From positions 310,001 to 374,000 of the forward strand of contig NZ_VWXL01000014.1 in NCBI RefSeq assembly GCF_009746625.1: a stretch of 64,000 nt of DNA, read 5' to 3'. The position numbers and the translations under genes were made by a program. The DNA comes from Caproicibacter fermentans. GTDB taxonomy: Bacteria > Bacillota > Clostridia > Oscillospirales > Acutalibacteraceae. Shown one piece after another: positions 48,730 to 56,300 of this stretch. The notes beneath the pieces are model-generated. The model searched no databases. It worked only from the letters and a program-made list of their open reading frames with translations, and was not told the origin of the DNA. Numbering within the stretch: position 1 is the first letter of the stretch; every line of letters starts with the position of its first letter.

Positions 48730-49092
48730 GGCAAGCGCCTCCATTTCAGATGATGTTGAGCCGATCCCGGATTTTTCCGGCCAGCGGATTTTATTCTAGC
48801 TTTTGCCGGTGTTTCCGTCAAGCGCGGGAGGAGCGATCCATTTGAAAGAAGCGGAGATTTTTTAAAAAAATTGCAATATGGAGGCCTGAAACTTTCAAAC
48901 TGAAAGAATTTTAAGCGGCAGGTCCTCTGTGTGAGACTTTGCCCGCAAGAATAAAAAAATAAAAATATTTTTTATATTCATAGCTTATTATTTTTTTGTA
49001 AGAGATTTATGGTTATATTATATAGTAACTAGACATATATTTCTATAAAATGCTCAATAAAACTGTATATAAAAAATAATTTTCAAAATCTA
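48730..49092. other. Intergenic region upstream of the sugar ABC operon
   Basis: AT-rich from 48840 on, with no coding frame. It holds the perfect inverted repeat at 48892-48906 listed separately, and several AAAATATTTT-type words also present upstream of 60311. Confidence 0.4.
48892..48906. promoter_or_regulatory. CTTTCA-AAC-TGAAAG inverted repeat (possible operator)
   Basis: A perfect 6-bp inverted repeat with a 3-bp centre, in a gene-free AT-rich region between divergent genes. Its size and symmetry suit a dimeric regulator site. No regulator can be assigned. Confidence 0.35.
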
Positions 49093-49120
49093 TTGAAAAT
49101 ATTTTTTATTGTGCTATACT
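49093..49120 (+). promoter_or_regulatory. Promoter of the sugar ABC importer operon (twin of 60311-60338)
   Basis: TTGAAA at 49093-49098, a 16-bp spacer and TATACT at 49115-49120. The 28-bp block is identical at 25 positions to the promoter at 60311-60338, including the GTGC just before the -10 box, suggesting a shared regulator. A leader of about 180 nt precedes the ATG at 49306. Confidence 0.7.
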
Positions 49121-49305
49121 TGAACCAGCAAATCGGGGAACGGCAGCCGGATGCCGCTCTAAAATTTAAAACTTCATTTTCAGGGGAGCAGGTGTTACCG
49201 TATTCGAAAGACCGGATCCTTTTGCCGCTCAGGCGCTTCGCCGGGAGACGTGTCCGCTTTTTCGATGCGGTATCGCTTTCAATAACTTTTAAGAGGGGTG
49301 TCAAT

Positions 49306-50604
49306 ATGCGTGTTTCCAAGAGAATCCTTGCAGCAATCCTTGCACTTGGCATAGTTGGTTCTGCTCTGTCCGGCTGTGCGGGCTCTTCCCCGGCAAGCAG
49401 CGCCGCGGCCGGAAAAACAAGCTCCGGTTCCGATTCCGCGCCGGTTACGGTGGAATGGTGGACCATCTCCATGCAGCCGACTTTTACCGACCTGTTCAAC
49501 GGCTTGATCAAAGACTACGAAGCGGAGCATAAGAACGTTACCATAAAATGGGTTGATCTTCCGTACGAGTCCATTCAGCAGAAGCTGATCACGGCTTCCG
49601 CCGGGGGAAAATCCCCGGATGTTGTGAACCTGAACACGCAGATGACGCTGGCGCTTGTCGCCAAAAACGCAATCGTCGATCTGGAAAAGGAAGCAACGAC
49701 GGAGCAGAAGGGAATTTACATAAAATCTCTTTATGATTCCGCGCGCGTAGGCGATTCCGTTTACGCGTTCCCGTGGTATGCGGCTCCGTGCGTGATGATT
49801 TATAACAAGGCGCTGTTCGAAAAAGCCGGGGTCACTTCCGTTCCGAAGACCTATGAAGAAGCCGACAAACTTGCGAAAACCATGAAGGACAAGACCGGCG
49901 CTTACCTTTATATGCCGGAGGAGTTCAATCACGCGCTGTTCCTCGACGGCGTTCCGATGCTGAGCGAAGACAAGAAGACCGCCGCCTTCAACAATGACCG
50001 GACGCTTTCCAAAATCGCGGAGCTGAAAGATATGACGTCGAAGGGCCTGCTGCCGAAGACCGGCTGGGGCGATTGGGACACGTCGATTAAGCTGTTCGAA
50101 ACCGGAAAGCTCGCCGTCATCAATTCGTCCGGCGAGACGATCAACAGAATTAAGGATGAGGCTCCGAATATTTACAAAACAACGGCGATTGCGAACGCCA
50201 TGGTCGGAAAATCAGGGTTTGTTTACGACGCGCTGATGAATATGGTCGTTCCCGCGGCCAGCAAGAACCACAAGGCCGCGATCGATTTCGCGAATTATAT
50301 TACGAACGACAAGTGCCAGCTGGCGCTGTGCAAGGCATGCGCGGTTTCGCCGTCTACAATCAAAGCGGCCGCCGACCCGTTCTTCTCTTCAGACACCAGT
50401 ACGCTGGAGGGGCAGGTCCGCGACATCTCCGCGAAGACGCTGGCGGATTCCAAGGATATCTGCCTCGGAATCCCGAATCAGGATAATTTTCAGAACGCAA
50501 TCAATAAAATTTACGAAGCTTGCGTCCAAGGGGGCACGGACCCCAAAAAGTCGATTCAGGATGCCGAAGAGAGCGCAAACAGGATTCTTGCCGAAAATCA
50601 ATAA
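49306..50604 (+). CDS. Carbohydrate ABC transporter substrate-binding lipoprotein
   Basis: 432 residues. ATG 49306 is chosen because AGAGGGGTG precedes it and a proper lipoprotein signal follows; the longer frame to 49093 runs through the promoter. The lipobox is ALSGC-AG, so the mature protein is membrane-anchored outside. The body is an SBP_bac_1 (MalE/MsmE-like) sugar-binding protein: VEWWTISMQPTFTDLF, WVDLPYESIQQKLITASAGGKSPDVVNLN, YAFPWYAAPCVMIYNKALFEKAG, and the terminal DPKKSIQDAEESANRIL. It probably binds an amino-sugar oligosaccharide, given the hexosaminidase in the operon. Confidence 0.88.
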   Translation: MRVSKRILAAILALGIVGSALSGCAGSSPASSAAAGKTSSGSDSAPVTVEWWTISMQPTFTDLFNGLIKDYEAEHKNVTIKWVDLPYESIQQKLITASAGGKSPDVVNLNTQMTLALVAKNAIVDLEKEATTEQKGIYIKSLYDSARVGDSVYAFPWYAAPCVMIYNKALFEKAGVTSVPKTYEEADKLAKTMKDKTGAYLYMPEEFNHALFLDGVPMLSEDKKTAAFNNDRTLSKIAELKDMTSKGLLPKTGWGDWDTSIKLFETGKLAVINSSGETINRIKDEAPNIYKTTAIANAMVGKSGFVYDALMNMVVPAASKNHKAAIDFANYITNDKCQLALCKACAVSPSTIKAAADPFFSSDTSTLEGQVRDISAKTLADSKDICLGIPNQDNFQNAINKIYEACVQGGTDPKKSIQDAEESANRILAENQ

Positions 50605-50626
50605 CTCCGGCGCCGAGAATACCCGC

Positions 50627-50662
50627 CGCCGCGGACAGGGAGCGTTATCCCCGCCCGCGGCG
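50627..50662 (+). terminator. Hairpin between binding-protein and permease genes
   Basis: CGCCGCGG at 50627-50634 pairs with CCGCGGCG at 50655-50662, without a T run. It probably protects the upstream message and raises binding-protein levels relative to the permeases. Confidence 0.45.
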
Positions 50663-50739
50663 CCAAATTCGGCGTTTTGGCTGGAAACGATCGGAGAAAT
50701 TGAGAAATGACGATGTTTCAGAATCTTGTAGGGTGAAAG

Positions 50740-51645
50740 GTGCGACTGGTCATGAGCCAATTAAAGCCCAAAACACGCCGAACAATCGTCGCTTATTGTT
50801 TTATGGCGCCTGCGCTTGTTATTTTATTCTTTTTTGCCGTGATTCCCGTGGTTGGAAGCATTCCCCTGGCCTTTTGTGATTACTCCGTGCTGGGGCAGAC
50901 GATGTTTATCGGTTTTGCAAACTTTATCCGCGCGTTCAACGACCCGGAATTCAAAATAGCGATCCTCAATTCCGTGCTGTTTGTCCTTACGGTACCTCCT
51001 TTGCAGATATTGTCGATTCTGCTTGCAATTTTTGTGAATAAGAAGATACGCGGAATCAGTATTTTCCGAGTGCTTTATTACATACCGGTTGTCACCTCCA
51101 TGGTCGCCGTTTCCATTATCTGGGGATTTCTCTTCGATTCCAACGGCGCGATCAATAACCTTTTGATGCAGTGGGGCTGGATCAGCCAGCCGCTCGGATT
51201 TAAAGACAGCCCCGACTCCGCCATGCTGTGCATCATGTTCATCACCGTCTGGCAGGGACTCGGTTATTACATGATGCTCTATCTTGCGGGCATCCAGTCC
51301 ATTCCGGCGGAGCTGGACGAAGCGGCGCTGATCGACGGAGCGAGCAGATTCCAGGCGATGGTCAAGGTGAAGATCCCGCTGCTGAAGCCGTATGTCTGGT
51401 TCTGCACTCTGACCTCGCTGATTTCCGCGGTCGGCGTGTTCGACATCGTCTTTGTCCTTACTCAGGGCGGGCCGAACGATTCCACGATGGTGATCAATTA
51501 CTACTCCTATTATAAAGCGTTCAATGATTATGAATTCGGCTATTCGGCGGCGATTGGACTGGTGCTCGCCGTGATTACAAGCGTTTTCAGCATAGCCGTG
51601 TTCCTGTACGGCAAAAAGGGTGGGGGCATGACTTATGACGGATAA
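50740..51645 (+). CDS. Carbohydrate ABC transporter permease (MsmF/UgpA type)
   Basis: 301 residues from GTG 50740 (ATG 50752 is an equally possible start; the ribosome site GGGTGAAAGG could serve either). Six membrane helices, with the YCFMAPALVILFFFAVIPVVGSI start and FRVLYYIPVVTSMVAVSIIWGFLFDS, and the EAA coupling loop ELDEAALIDGASRFQAMVKVKIPLLKP, typical of CUT1 sugar importers. The start of the next permease overlaps its 3' end by 11 bp. No matching ATPase gene lies in the operon. Confidence 0.9.
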   Translation: MRLVMSQLKPKTRRTIVAYCFMAPALVILFFFAVIPVVGSIPLAFCDYSVLGQTMFIGFANFIRAFNDPEFKIAILNSVLFVLTVPPLQILSILLAIFVNKKIRGISIFRVLYYIPVVTSMVAVSIIWGFLFDSNGAINNLLMQWGWISQPLGFKDSPDSAMLCIMFITVWQGLGYYMMLYLAGIQSIPAELDEAALIDGASRFQAMVKVKIPLLKPYVWFCTLTSLISAVGVFDIVFVLTQGGPNDSTMVINYYSYYKAFNDYEFGYSAAIGLVLAVITSVFSIAVFLYGKKGGGMTYDG

Positions 51646-52492
51646 TGCGGCCGCCGCAAAGGGCGGCGCGGCAAGGCACGCCAAAAAGACGGTTTTGAAA
51701 ATCCTGCGTTATGCGGTTCTGACCCTGATCGCCGCGATTTTCGCAGGTCCTTTTCTCTGGCTGCTGATTACTTCTTTTCGCACGGGAGCCAATCTGTATG
51801 ATCTGAACCTTTTAGTCGGCGCTTACAGTCTGGATAATTTTGTCGGCGTGATCAAATTCATGAATATTCCGCAGTATATTGTCAACACCCTGATCATTAC
51901 CGTTGGCGCAATTGCGATAGACGTTGTCTTTTCATCGCTTTGCGCCTATCCGCTGGCAATGATGAAGTTTCCGGGCAAAAAGGCGGTTTTCGGTATTTTA
52001 GTCGCGCTGATGATTGTCCCGGCCGCCGCCGGGCTTGTCATTACGTACCTTACCATAACCTACATGCATTTGCTCAACACCTTTATGGGCTGCATCCTGC
52101 CCTGCTCGGTCGGCGCGTTCAGTATCATCCTGCTGAGGCAGGCCTATTTCGGCATCCCGAAAGAGCTGATGGACGCCGCGAAGATCGACGGGGCAGGCGA
52201 GCTGAAAATCTGGTCCAGAATCATGCTGCCGGAAATCAAGCCGACGGTCACGACGGTGATTATCTTTGACTTTATCGGCAACTGGAACCAATTCCTGTGG
52301 CCGGTCATTATTATGCAGGACCCTCAGAAATATCCTCTTGCGACGGCTTTGCAGTACCTCAACGGCATGTTCAATTACAAATTCGGCTACATAGCCGCAG
52401 GCACGATTATCTCCATTATCCCGGTGATCCTCGTATTCCTGTGTTTCCAGAAAAACTACATTGAAGCGGTAGCCGGAGCGGTAAAGGGTTAA
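51635..52492 (+). CDS. Carbohydrate ABC transporter permease (MsmG/UgpE type)
   Basis: 285 residues from ATG 51635. An N-terminal helix (VLTLIAAIFAGPFLWLLITSFRT), the NTLIITVGAIAIDVVFSSLCAYPLAMMKFPGKKAVF block and the EAA loop ELMDAAKIDGAGELKIWSRIMLPEIKPT mark the second CUT1 permease subunit. The final helix ends with a Gln-Lys-Asn-Tyr-x-Glu-Ala-Val-Ala-Gly-Ala-Val-Lys-Gly tail, which is common in this family. The energising ATPase is presumably a shared MsiK/MsmK-type protein encoded elsewhere. Confidence 0.9.
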   Translation: MTDNAAAAKGGAARHAKKTVLKILRYAVLTLIAAIFAGPFLWLLITSFRTGANLYDLNLLVGAYSLDNFVGVIKFMNIPQYIVNTLIITVGAIAIDVVFSSLCAYPLAMMKFPGKKAVFGILVALMIVPAAAGLVITYLTITYMHLLNTFMGCILPCSVGAFSIILLRQAYFGIPKELMDAAKIDGAGELKIWSRIMLPEIKPTVTTVIIFDFIGNWNQFLWPVIIMQDPQKYPLATALQYLNGMFNYKFGYIAAGTIISIIPVILVFLCFQKNYIEAVAGAVKG

Positions 52493-52517
52493 TCTGCTGC
52501 GGAAGGGAGCGTTATCG

Positions 52518-53480
52518 GTGCAAAAAAAGGTTTCGTTGGAACCGTGGAGTGAGCGGAACATCCCGGAAATCGCCGCTTTGTGGAACCGGAACTTTCCGGA
52601 AGCGTTTCATGTGACGGAGTTTTGGCTGATGAAAAAAACGGTACAAGACGGGGATCTATTTGTTCCGGGCACGCTGGCGCTGCGCGGGGAGGACGGCATC
52701 ATTGCGGCGGTTGCCACGAAAATTTCGGACGGAATTTTACCGGAGTATTACCGGACTGCCTGGCTCAGCTCTCTGGTAACGGACGTGGACTGCAGAAGGC
52801 GGGGATTCGGCGGCTTTTTGTACCGCCGGGCCGAAGCAGAGCTGAAAAAGAGCGGCGTCCGCACGGTGATTTCGGGCGGTGAGATGCACAATTTTTTTTC
52901 CGGTATCCCGGAACCGGAGCCGGAAACGGAGCGGTTTTTTCAATCGCTTGGCTTTGTCCTGAACGACGTGAGGCACTACGACCTTTCCTCGGACGTGTCA
53001 AGAATTGACTTTGACCGGGTCGGCGTTCCGATGAATGAGACGTCCGATTTTGTCACGAGTCCCGCGACGGAGCTTGATTTCCCTGAAATGAGGCGCTTTT
53101 TCGACCGGGAGTTTCCCGGAAGATGGAAATTTGAAGTCATGCGTCATCTTGAAAGCGGGGGCGATCCCGGCGAAATTCTTTTGCTTCGCAGAGGCCGCGA
53201 AGTCTGCGGGTTCTGTAAAGTGCATGTGAATCACGACGGGAGAAACGGCGAGTTCAATTCGCAGCTTGGGAAAAGCTGGGGCGCTTTGGGTCCGATCGGA
53301 ATTTCGGAGGCCGCGCGGGGCAAGGGGCTCGGCGCACGCCTTCTCCGCGACGCGTTAAAACATCTGCAGCGCGGGGGCGCCCACAATGTAAATATAGACT
53401 GGACGGTTTTGAAAGATTTTTACGGGCAGTTCGGTTTTCAGCCGTGGAGGACTTATCTGGCGGCGTATAAAGAGTTGTAA
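52518..53480 (+). CDS. Tandem GNAT-family N-acetyltransferase
   Basis: 320 residues from GTG 52518, with AAGGGAG upstream. Two GNAT domains are seen: residues about 5-155 with LSSLVTDVDCRRRGFGGFLYRRAEAEL (acetyl-CoA pyrophosphate loop R-x-x-G-x-G) and FFQSLGF, and residues about 175-320 with LGPIGISEAARGKGLGARLLRDALKHL and FYGQFGF. Both loops look intact. The family acetylates amines of amino sugars, peptides or antibiotics. In an amino-sugar oligosaccharide operon, acetylation of free glucosamine units before or after hexosaminidase cleavage is plausible but unproven. Confidence 0.8.
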   Translation: MQKKVSLEPWSERNIPEIAALWNRNFPEAFHVTEFWLMKKTVQDGDLFVPGTLALRGEDGIIAAVATKISDGILPEYYRTAWLSSLVTDVDCRRRGFGGFLYRRAEAELKKSGVRTVISGGEMHNFFSGIPEPEPETERFFQSLGFVLNDVRHYDLSSDVSRIDFDRVGVPMNETSDFVTSPATELDFPEMRRFFDREFPGRWKFEVMRHLESGGDPGEILLLRRGREVCGFCKVHVNHDGRNGEFNSQLGKSWGALGPIGISEAARGKGLGARLLRDALKHLQRGGAHNVNIDWTVLKDFYGQFGFQPWRTYLAAYKEL

Positions 53481-53496
53481 AAAAGGTGGGGATTGC

Positions 53497-54429
53497 TTGA
53501 AAAAGTTGGGGTTGGCAAGCATTTGCCTTGCCTTTTTGCTTTTCTGCACGGCCTGCTCCGGAAAAGCGGGCGTCGTTTCACCGGCGGAAAACGGCTCTCA
53601 ACCGGGGACTTCCTCCTCTTCGTCCGCCGCGGAGGTTCCGCAGGATAATCTGCACTGGACGAACAGCGGGATTAAGGACGGCCCCGAGGACGGCCCCGGC
53701 TATTCCGTCTACTCGAAGGTCGGCTACCGAAAGGCTTCGGCGGTTTTCTGCCTCAGCAGGGCGAAAACAAATCTGGACCGAAAATCCGACGGAAAATTTA
53801 TCAACGCTTATGCGTTCCTTGGCATCGACGTCTACCGCGGCGGAACACAGTGGACCAACTGCGTGGATGCCGGCCTGCTCCGCTCCGGCAACGGCGGAAA
53901 GTGGCATGCCTGCGCAAACCGCTACCTGGCCGACCCGGACGAATCGAAATGGTGGGAATCCTCCGTGAATCTCGACGAAACCCACGACTACAGGCTGGTT
54001 TTGGATTCCTCGCAGAAAGACGAGCAGATCACCCTGCGTGTTTTTGATGTGACGGCGGGGGACAAAATGGTCGATTCCAAGACATTGGGCCTTTATTACT
54101 CGAAAGCAGACGGCAGCACGACCTCTTACTACGACTGCGTTTCAATGGCGTTTCCGCCGGACATCTGCATGGATCCTGCGGGGCGGGCCAGCACGGATTA
54201 CGCGGAAGTGCTGAAGTACAACACCGGCGAGGGGCTCTATTTTAAAAATGCCGTTTTGAAGGATGCGGCTCTTTACGATGCCTCCGGCAGCCATCCGTGG
54301 ACGGCGGACCGCACCAAAGACCGTTTCCTCTGGCCAACGAAAGCAACCGGAATTCAATATCCCTGCATTACGCTGCAATCAGTTCGGAAAGATTACGAAG
54401 AAACCGTGAATATTGACCTGAACCATTAA
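53497..54429 (+). CDS. Lipoprotein of unknown family (paralogue 1 of 3)
   Basis: 310 residues from TTG 53497, with AAAGGTGGGGA upstream. The signal peptide ends in the lipobox FCTAC-SG and is followed by a Ser/Ala/Glu-rich linker of about 35 residues. The mature domain of about 250 residues contains motifs repeated in its two neighbours: SDGKFINAYAFLGIDVYRG, C-x-DAGLL, WWESSVNLDETHDYRLVLDSSQKDEQ, and, near the end, SGSHPWTADRTKDRFLWP. It is rich in Trp, Tyr and Asp with alternating beta-strand pattern, suggesting a lectin-like or carbohydrate-binding sandwich on the cell surface. I do not recognise a named family. Confidence 0.7.
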   Translation: MKKLGLASICLAFLLFCTACSGKAGVVSPAENGSQPGTSSSSSAAEVPQDNLHWTNSGIKDGPEDGPGYSVYSKVGYRKASAVFCLSRAKTNLDRKSDGKFINAYAFLGIDVYRGGTQWTNCVDAGLLRSGNGGKWHACANRYLADPDESKWWESSVNLDETHDYRLVLDSSQKDEQITLRVFDVTAGDKMVDSKTLGLYYSKADGSTTSYYDCVSMAFPPDICMDPAGRASTDYAEVLKYNTGEGLYFKNAVLKDAALYDASGSHPWTADRTKDRFLWPTKATGIQYPCITLQSVRKDYEETVNIDLNH

Positions 54430-54458
54430 CATGATTACCAAAAGAAAGGCCGAACGGT

Positions 54459-55262
54459 ATGGATCAGATTTTTACAAATCTTACATGGGAAAATCACAGC
54501 GGCAAAGTCGGCGACAACGACGGTCCGGCCTATGTGGTCTATTCCAATAAGGGCTATTATAAGGCGTCCGAAGCGGTCGCGGTTGGCGGGATTCAACAAA
54601 ACCTTGTCCGCAGGAGCGACGGAAAAACGGTGAACGCGTACCTGTTTCTCGGCATAGATGTTTATGACGGGGCAACGGGCGAATGGAGGAACTGCGCGGA
54701 CGCCGGCCTTGCCTTTCGAGGGTCTGACTGCGGATTTCACGCGTTTGTAAACCGCTTTATGGTAGAGGACGGTGAGAAATCCTGGTGGGAATCGCAGGAA
54801 GAACTTGACCGGACGCACGATTTCGAAATTGTTCTGGATACCTCTGAAAAAGCGAATTGGCTGAAACTCACAATCATTGACATGACCGCGGGAAACAAAA
54901 CCGTAGACAGCAAAAGCTTTCCTATGAAGGGAACTCTTCCGGATGGAAGCAACACGGCTTATTATCAGGATTACGCGATTGATTTCCCGGATGACGTCTG
55001 CGACGACAAGCGGGAGCATGATTTCAGGGACTGGGATCATGTGATGGCATACAATGAGAACGAGAATCTTTACCTGAAAAATATCCGAATTTCGGAAGCG
55101 ACGCTTTATGGCCCGTCCGGAAGCCGCCCGTGGACGGAGGAATGCACCGAAGAGCGCTTTCTGTGGCCGGACCGGACAAGAAAAATCAATTATGTCTGCA
55201 CAACGGTTTATAACGTGCAAAAGGACCGCGAGCTGATCATTGAGCTGGATATGAACCGGTGA
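54459..55262 (+). CDS. Cytoplasmic-looking paralogue of the lipoproteins (2 of 3)
   Basis: 267 residues from ATG 54459, with GAAAGG upstream. It shares the whole domain of its neighbours (SDGKTVNAYLFLGIDVYDG, C-x-DAGLAF, WWESQEELDRTHDFEIVLDTSEK, SGSRPWTEECTEERFLWP) but starts directly at the domain with MDQIFTNLTWENHSG and has no signal peptide or lipobox. Either it acts in the cytoplasm on imported material, or it lost its export signal. The lone methionine start and ribosome site look functional. It overlaps the GTG upstream of the third paralogue by 4 bp. Confidence 0.68.
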   Translation: MDQIFTNLTWENHSGKVGDNDGPAYVVYSNKGYYKASEAVAVGGIQQNLVRRSDGKTVNAYLFLGIDVYDGATGEWRNCADAGLAFRGSDCGFHAFVNRFMVEDGEKSWWESQEELDRTHDFEIVLDTSEKANWLKLTIIDMTAGNKTVDSKSFPMKGTLPDGSNTAYYQDYAIDFPDDVCDDKREHDFRDWDHVMAYNENENLYLKNIRISEATLYGPSGSRPWTEECTEERFLWPDRTRKINYVCTTVYNVQKDRELIIELDMNR

Positions 55263-55276
55263 AGGGGAGCGTTTGT

Positions 55277-56221
55277 ATGCGACAGAAAGTAAAGCTGAAA
55301 ACACTGATGCTTGGGGCGGCCTGCCTTCTCTATTTGTCCTCCTGCTCGGGGAATTCCGCGGCGACGGAGAGTCTCGCGGCGGCATCCAAATCGGTTTCTT
55401 CCGGCGTCAGCAGCGAAACGAACGGCTTATGGACGAATATGACCTGGGAGAACAACGGCGATAAGATGGGGGACAACGACGGGCCGGCTTACGTCGTCTA
55501 TTCAAAAGAAGGGTACAACAAGGCTTCTCAGGTGATCAAGGTCAGCCGGATGAAAGTGAACCTTGTGCGCAAAAGCGACGGAAAAAGCCTGAACGGGTAT
55601 GCTTTCCTCGGCATGGATGTCTACAACGGCAAGGAAAATCAGTGGGTAAACTGCATCGACGCCGGCCTCGGCTTCATCGGGAGCACCGGCAAATGCCACG
55701 CCTGCGTCAACCGCTACTCCGTCCCGCCGGATGAGGACCAGTGGTGGGAGTCTTCGGTAGAACTGGATATGACCCACGATTATAAGCTTGTGCTGGATGC
55801 CTCCCAAAAGGACGAACAGGTCACGCTCACGATTTTCGACGTGACGGAGAAAAACAGGCAGGTCGATTCCAAGACCTTTACGCTGTACTATGCGAAAAAA
55901 GACGGCGGCAACCTGGCGGTTTACCAGGACTACGCAATGGATTTTCCCGAGGATGTCCGTCTGGACACAAAAAAGGTGCCGTCGACCGACTGGGAGCAGA
56001 TCACCCTTTACAACACGGATGAAGATCTATATATGAAAAACATCGTCGGCTCGGACCTTTGTCTCTACAACGATTCCGGAAGCCGTCCGTGGACGGCGGA
56101 CCGCACGGCGGACCGGTATATGTGGCCCGACAAGACGAGCTGCATTTCATATGTGACCACGACGGTGACACAGATCAAAAAGGACTCCGAAACGAAAATC
56201 GACCTGAATATGAATCGCTGA
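55277..56221 (+). CDS. Lipoprotein of unknown family (paralogue 3 of 3)
   Basis: 314 residues. ATG 55277 is chosen because GAAGGGGAGC precedes it; the longer GTG start at 55259 is less likely. The signal peptide ends in the lipobox LYLSSC-SG, followed by a Ser/Ala linker and the same domain as the two preceding genes: SDGKSLNGYAFLGMDVYNG, C-IDAGLGF, WWESSVELDMTHDYKLVLDASQKDEQ, SGSRPWTADRTADRYMWP. Paralogues 1 and 3 share more wording in the middle (DASQKDEQ...FDVT) than either does with paralogue 2. The cytoplasmic hexosaminidase gene follows 79 bp later. Confidence 0.7.
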   Translation: MRQKVKLKTLMLGAACLLYLSSCSGNSAATESLAAASKSVSSGVSSETNGLWTNMTWENNGDKMGDNDGPAYVVYSKEGYNKASQVIKVSRMKVNLVRKSDGKSLNGYAFLGMDVYNGKENQWVNCIDAGLGFIGSTGKCHACVNRYSVPPDEDQWWESSVELDMTHDYKLVLDASQKDEQVTLTIFDVTEKNRQVDSKTFTLYYAKKDGGNLAVYQDYAMDFPEDVRLDTKKVPSTDWEQITLYNTDEDLYMKNIVGSDLCLYNDSGSRPWTADRTADRYMWPDKTSCISYVTTTVTQIKKDSETKIDLNMNR

Positions 56222-56300
56222 CCGGTCCGCGGCGGGCGGAATCTTTATTTGCCCCGTTTCCGACCCGGATGGAATCCAACAATGAGAAAGGGCGAGCGGC

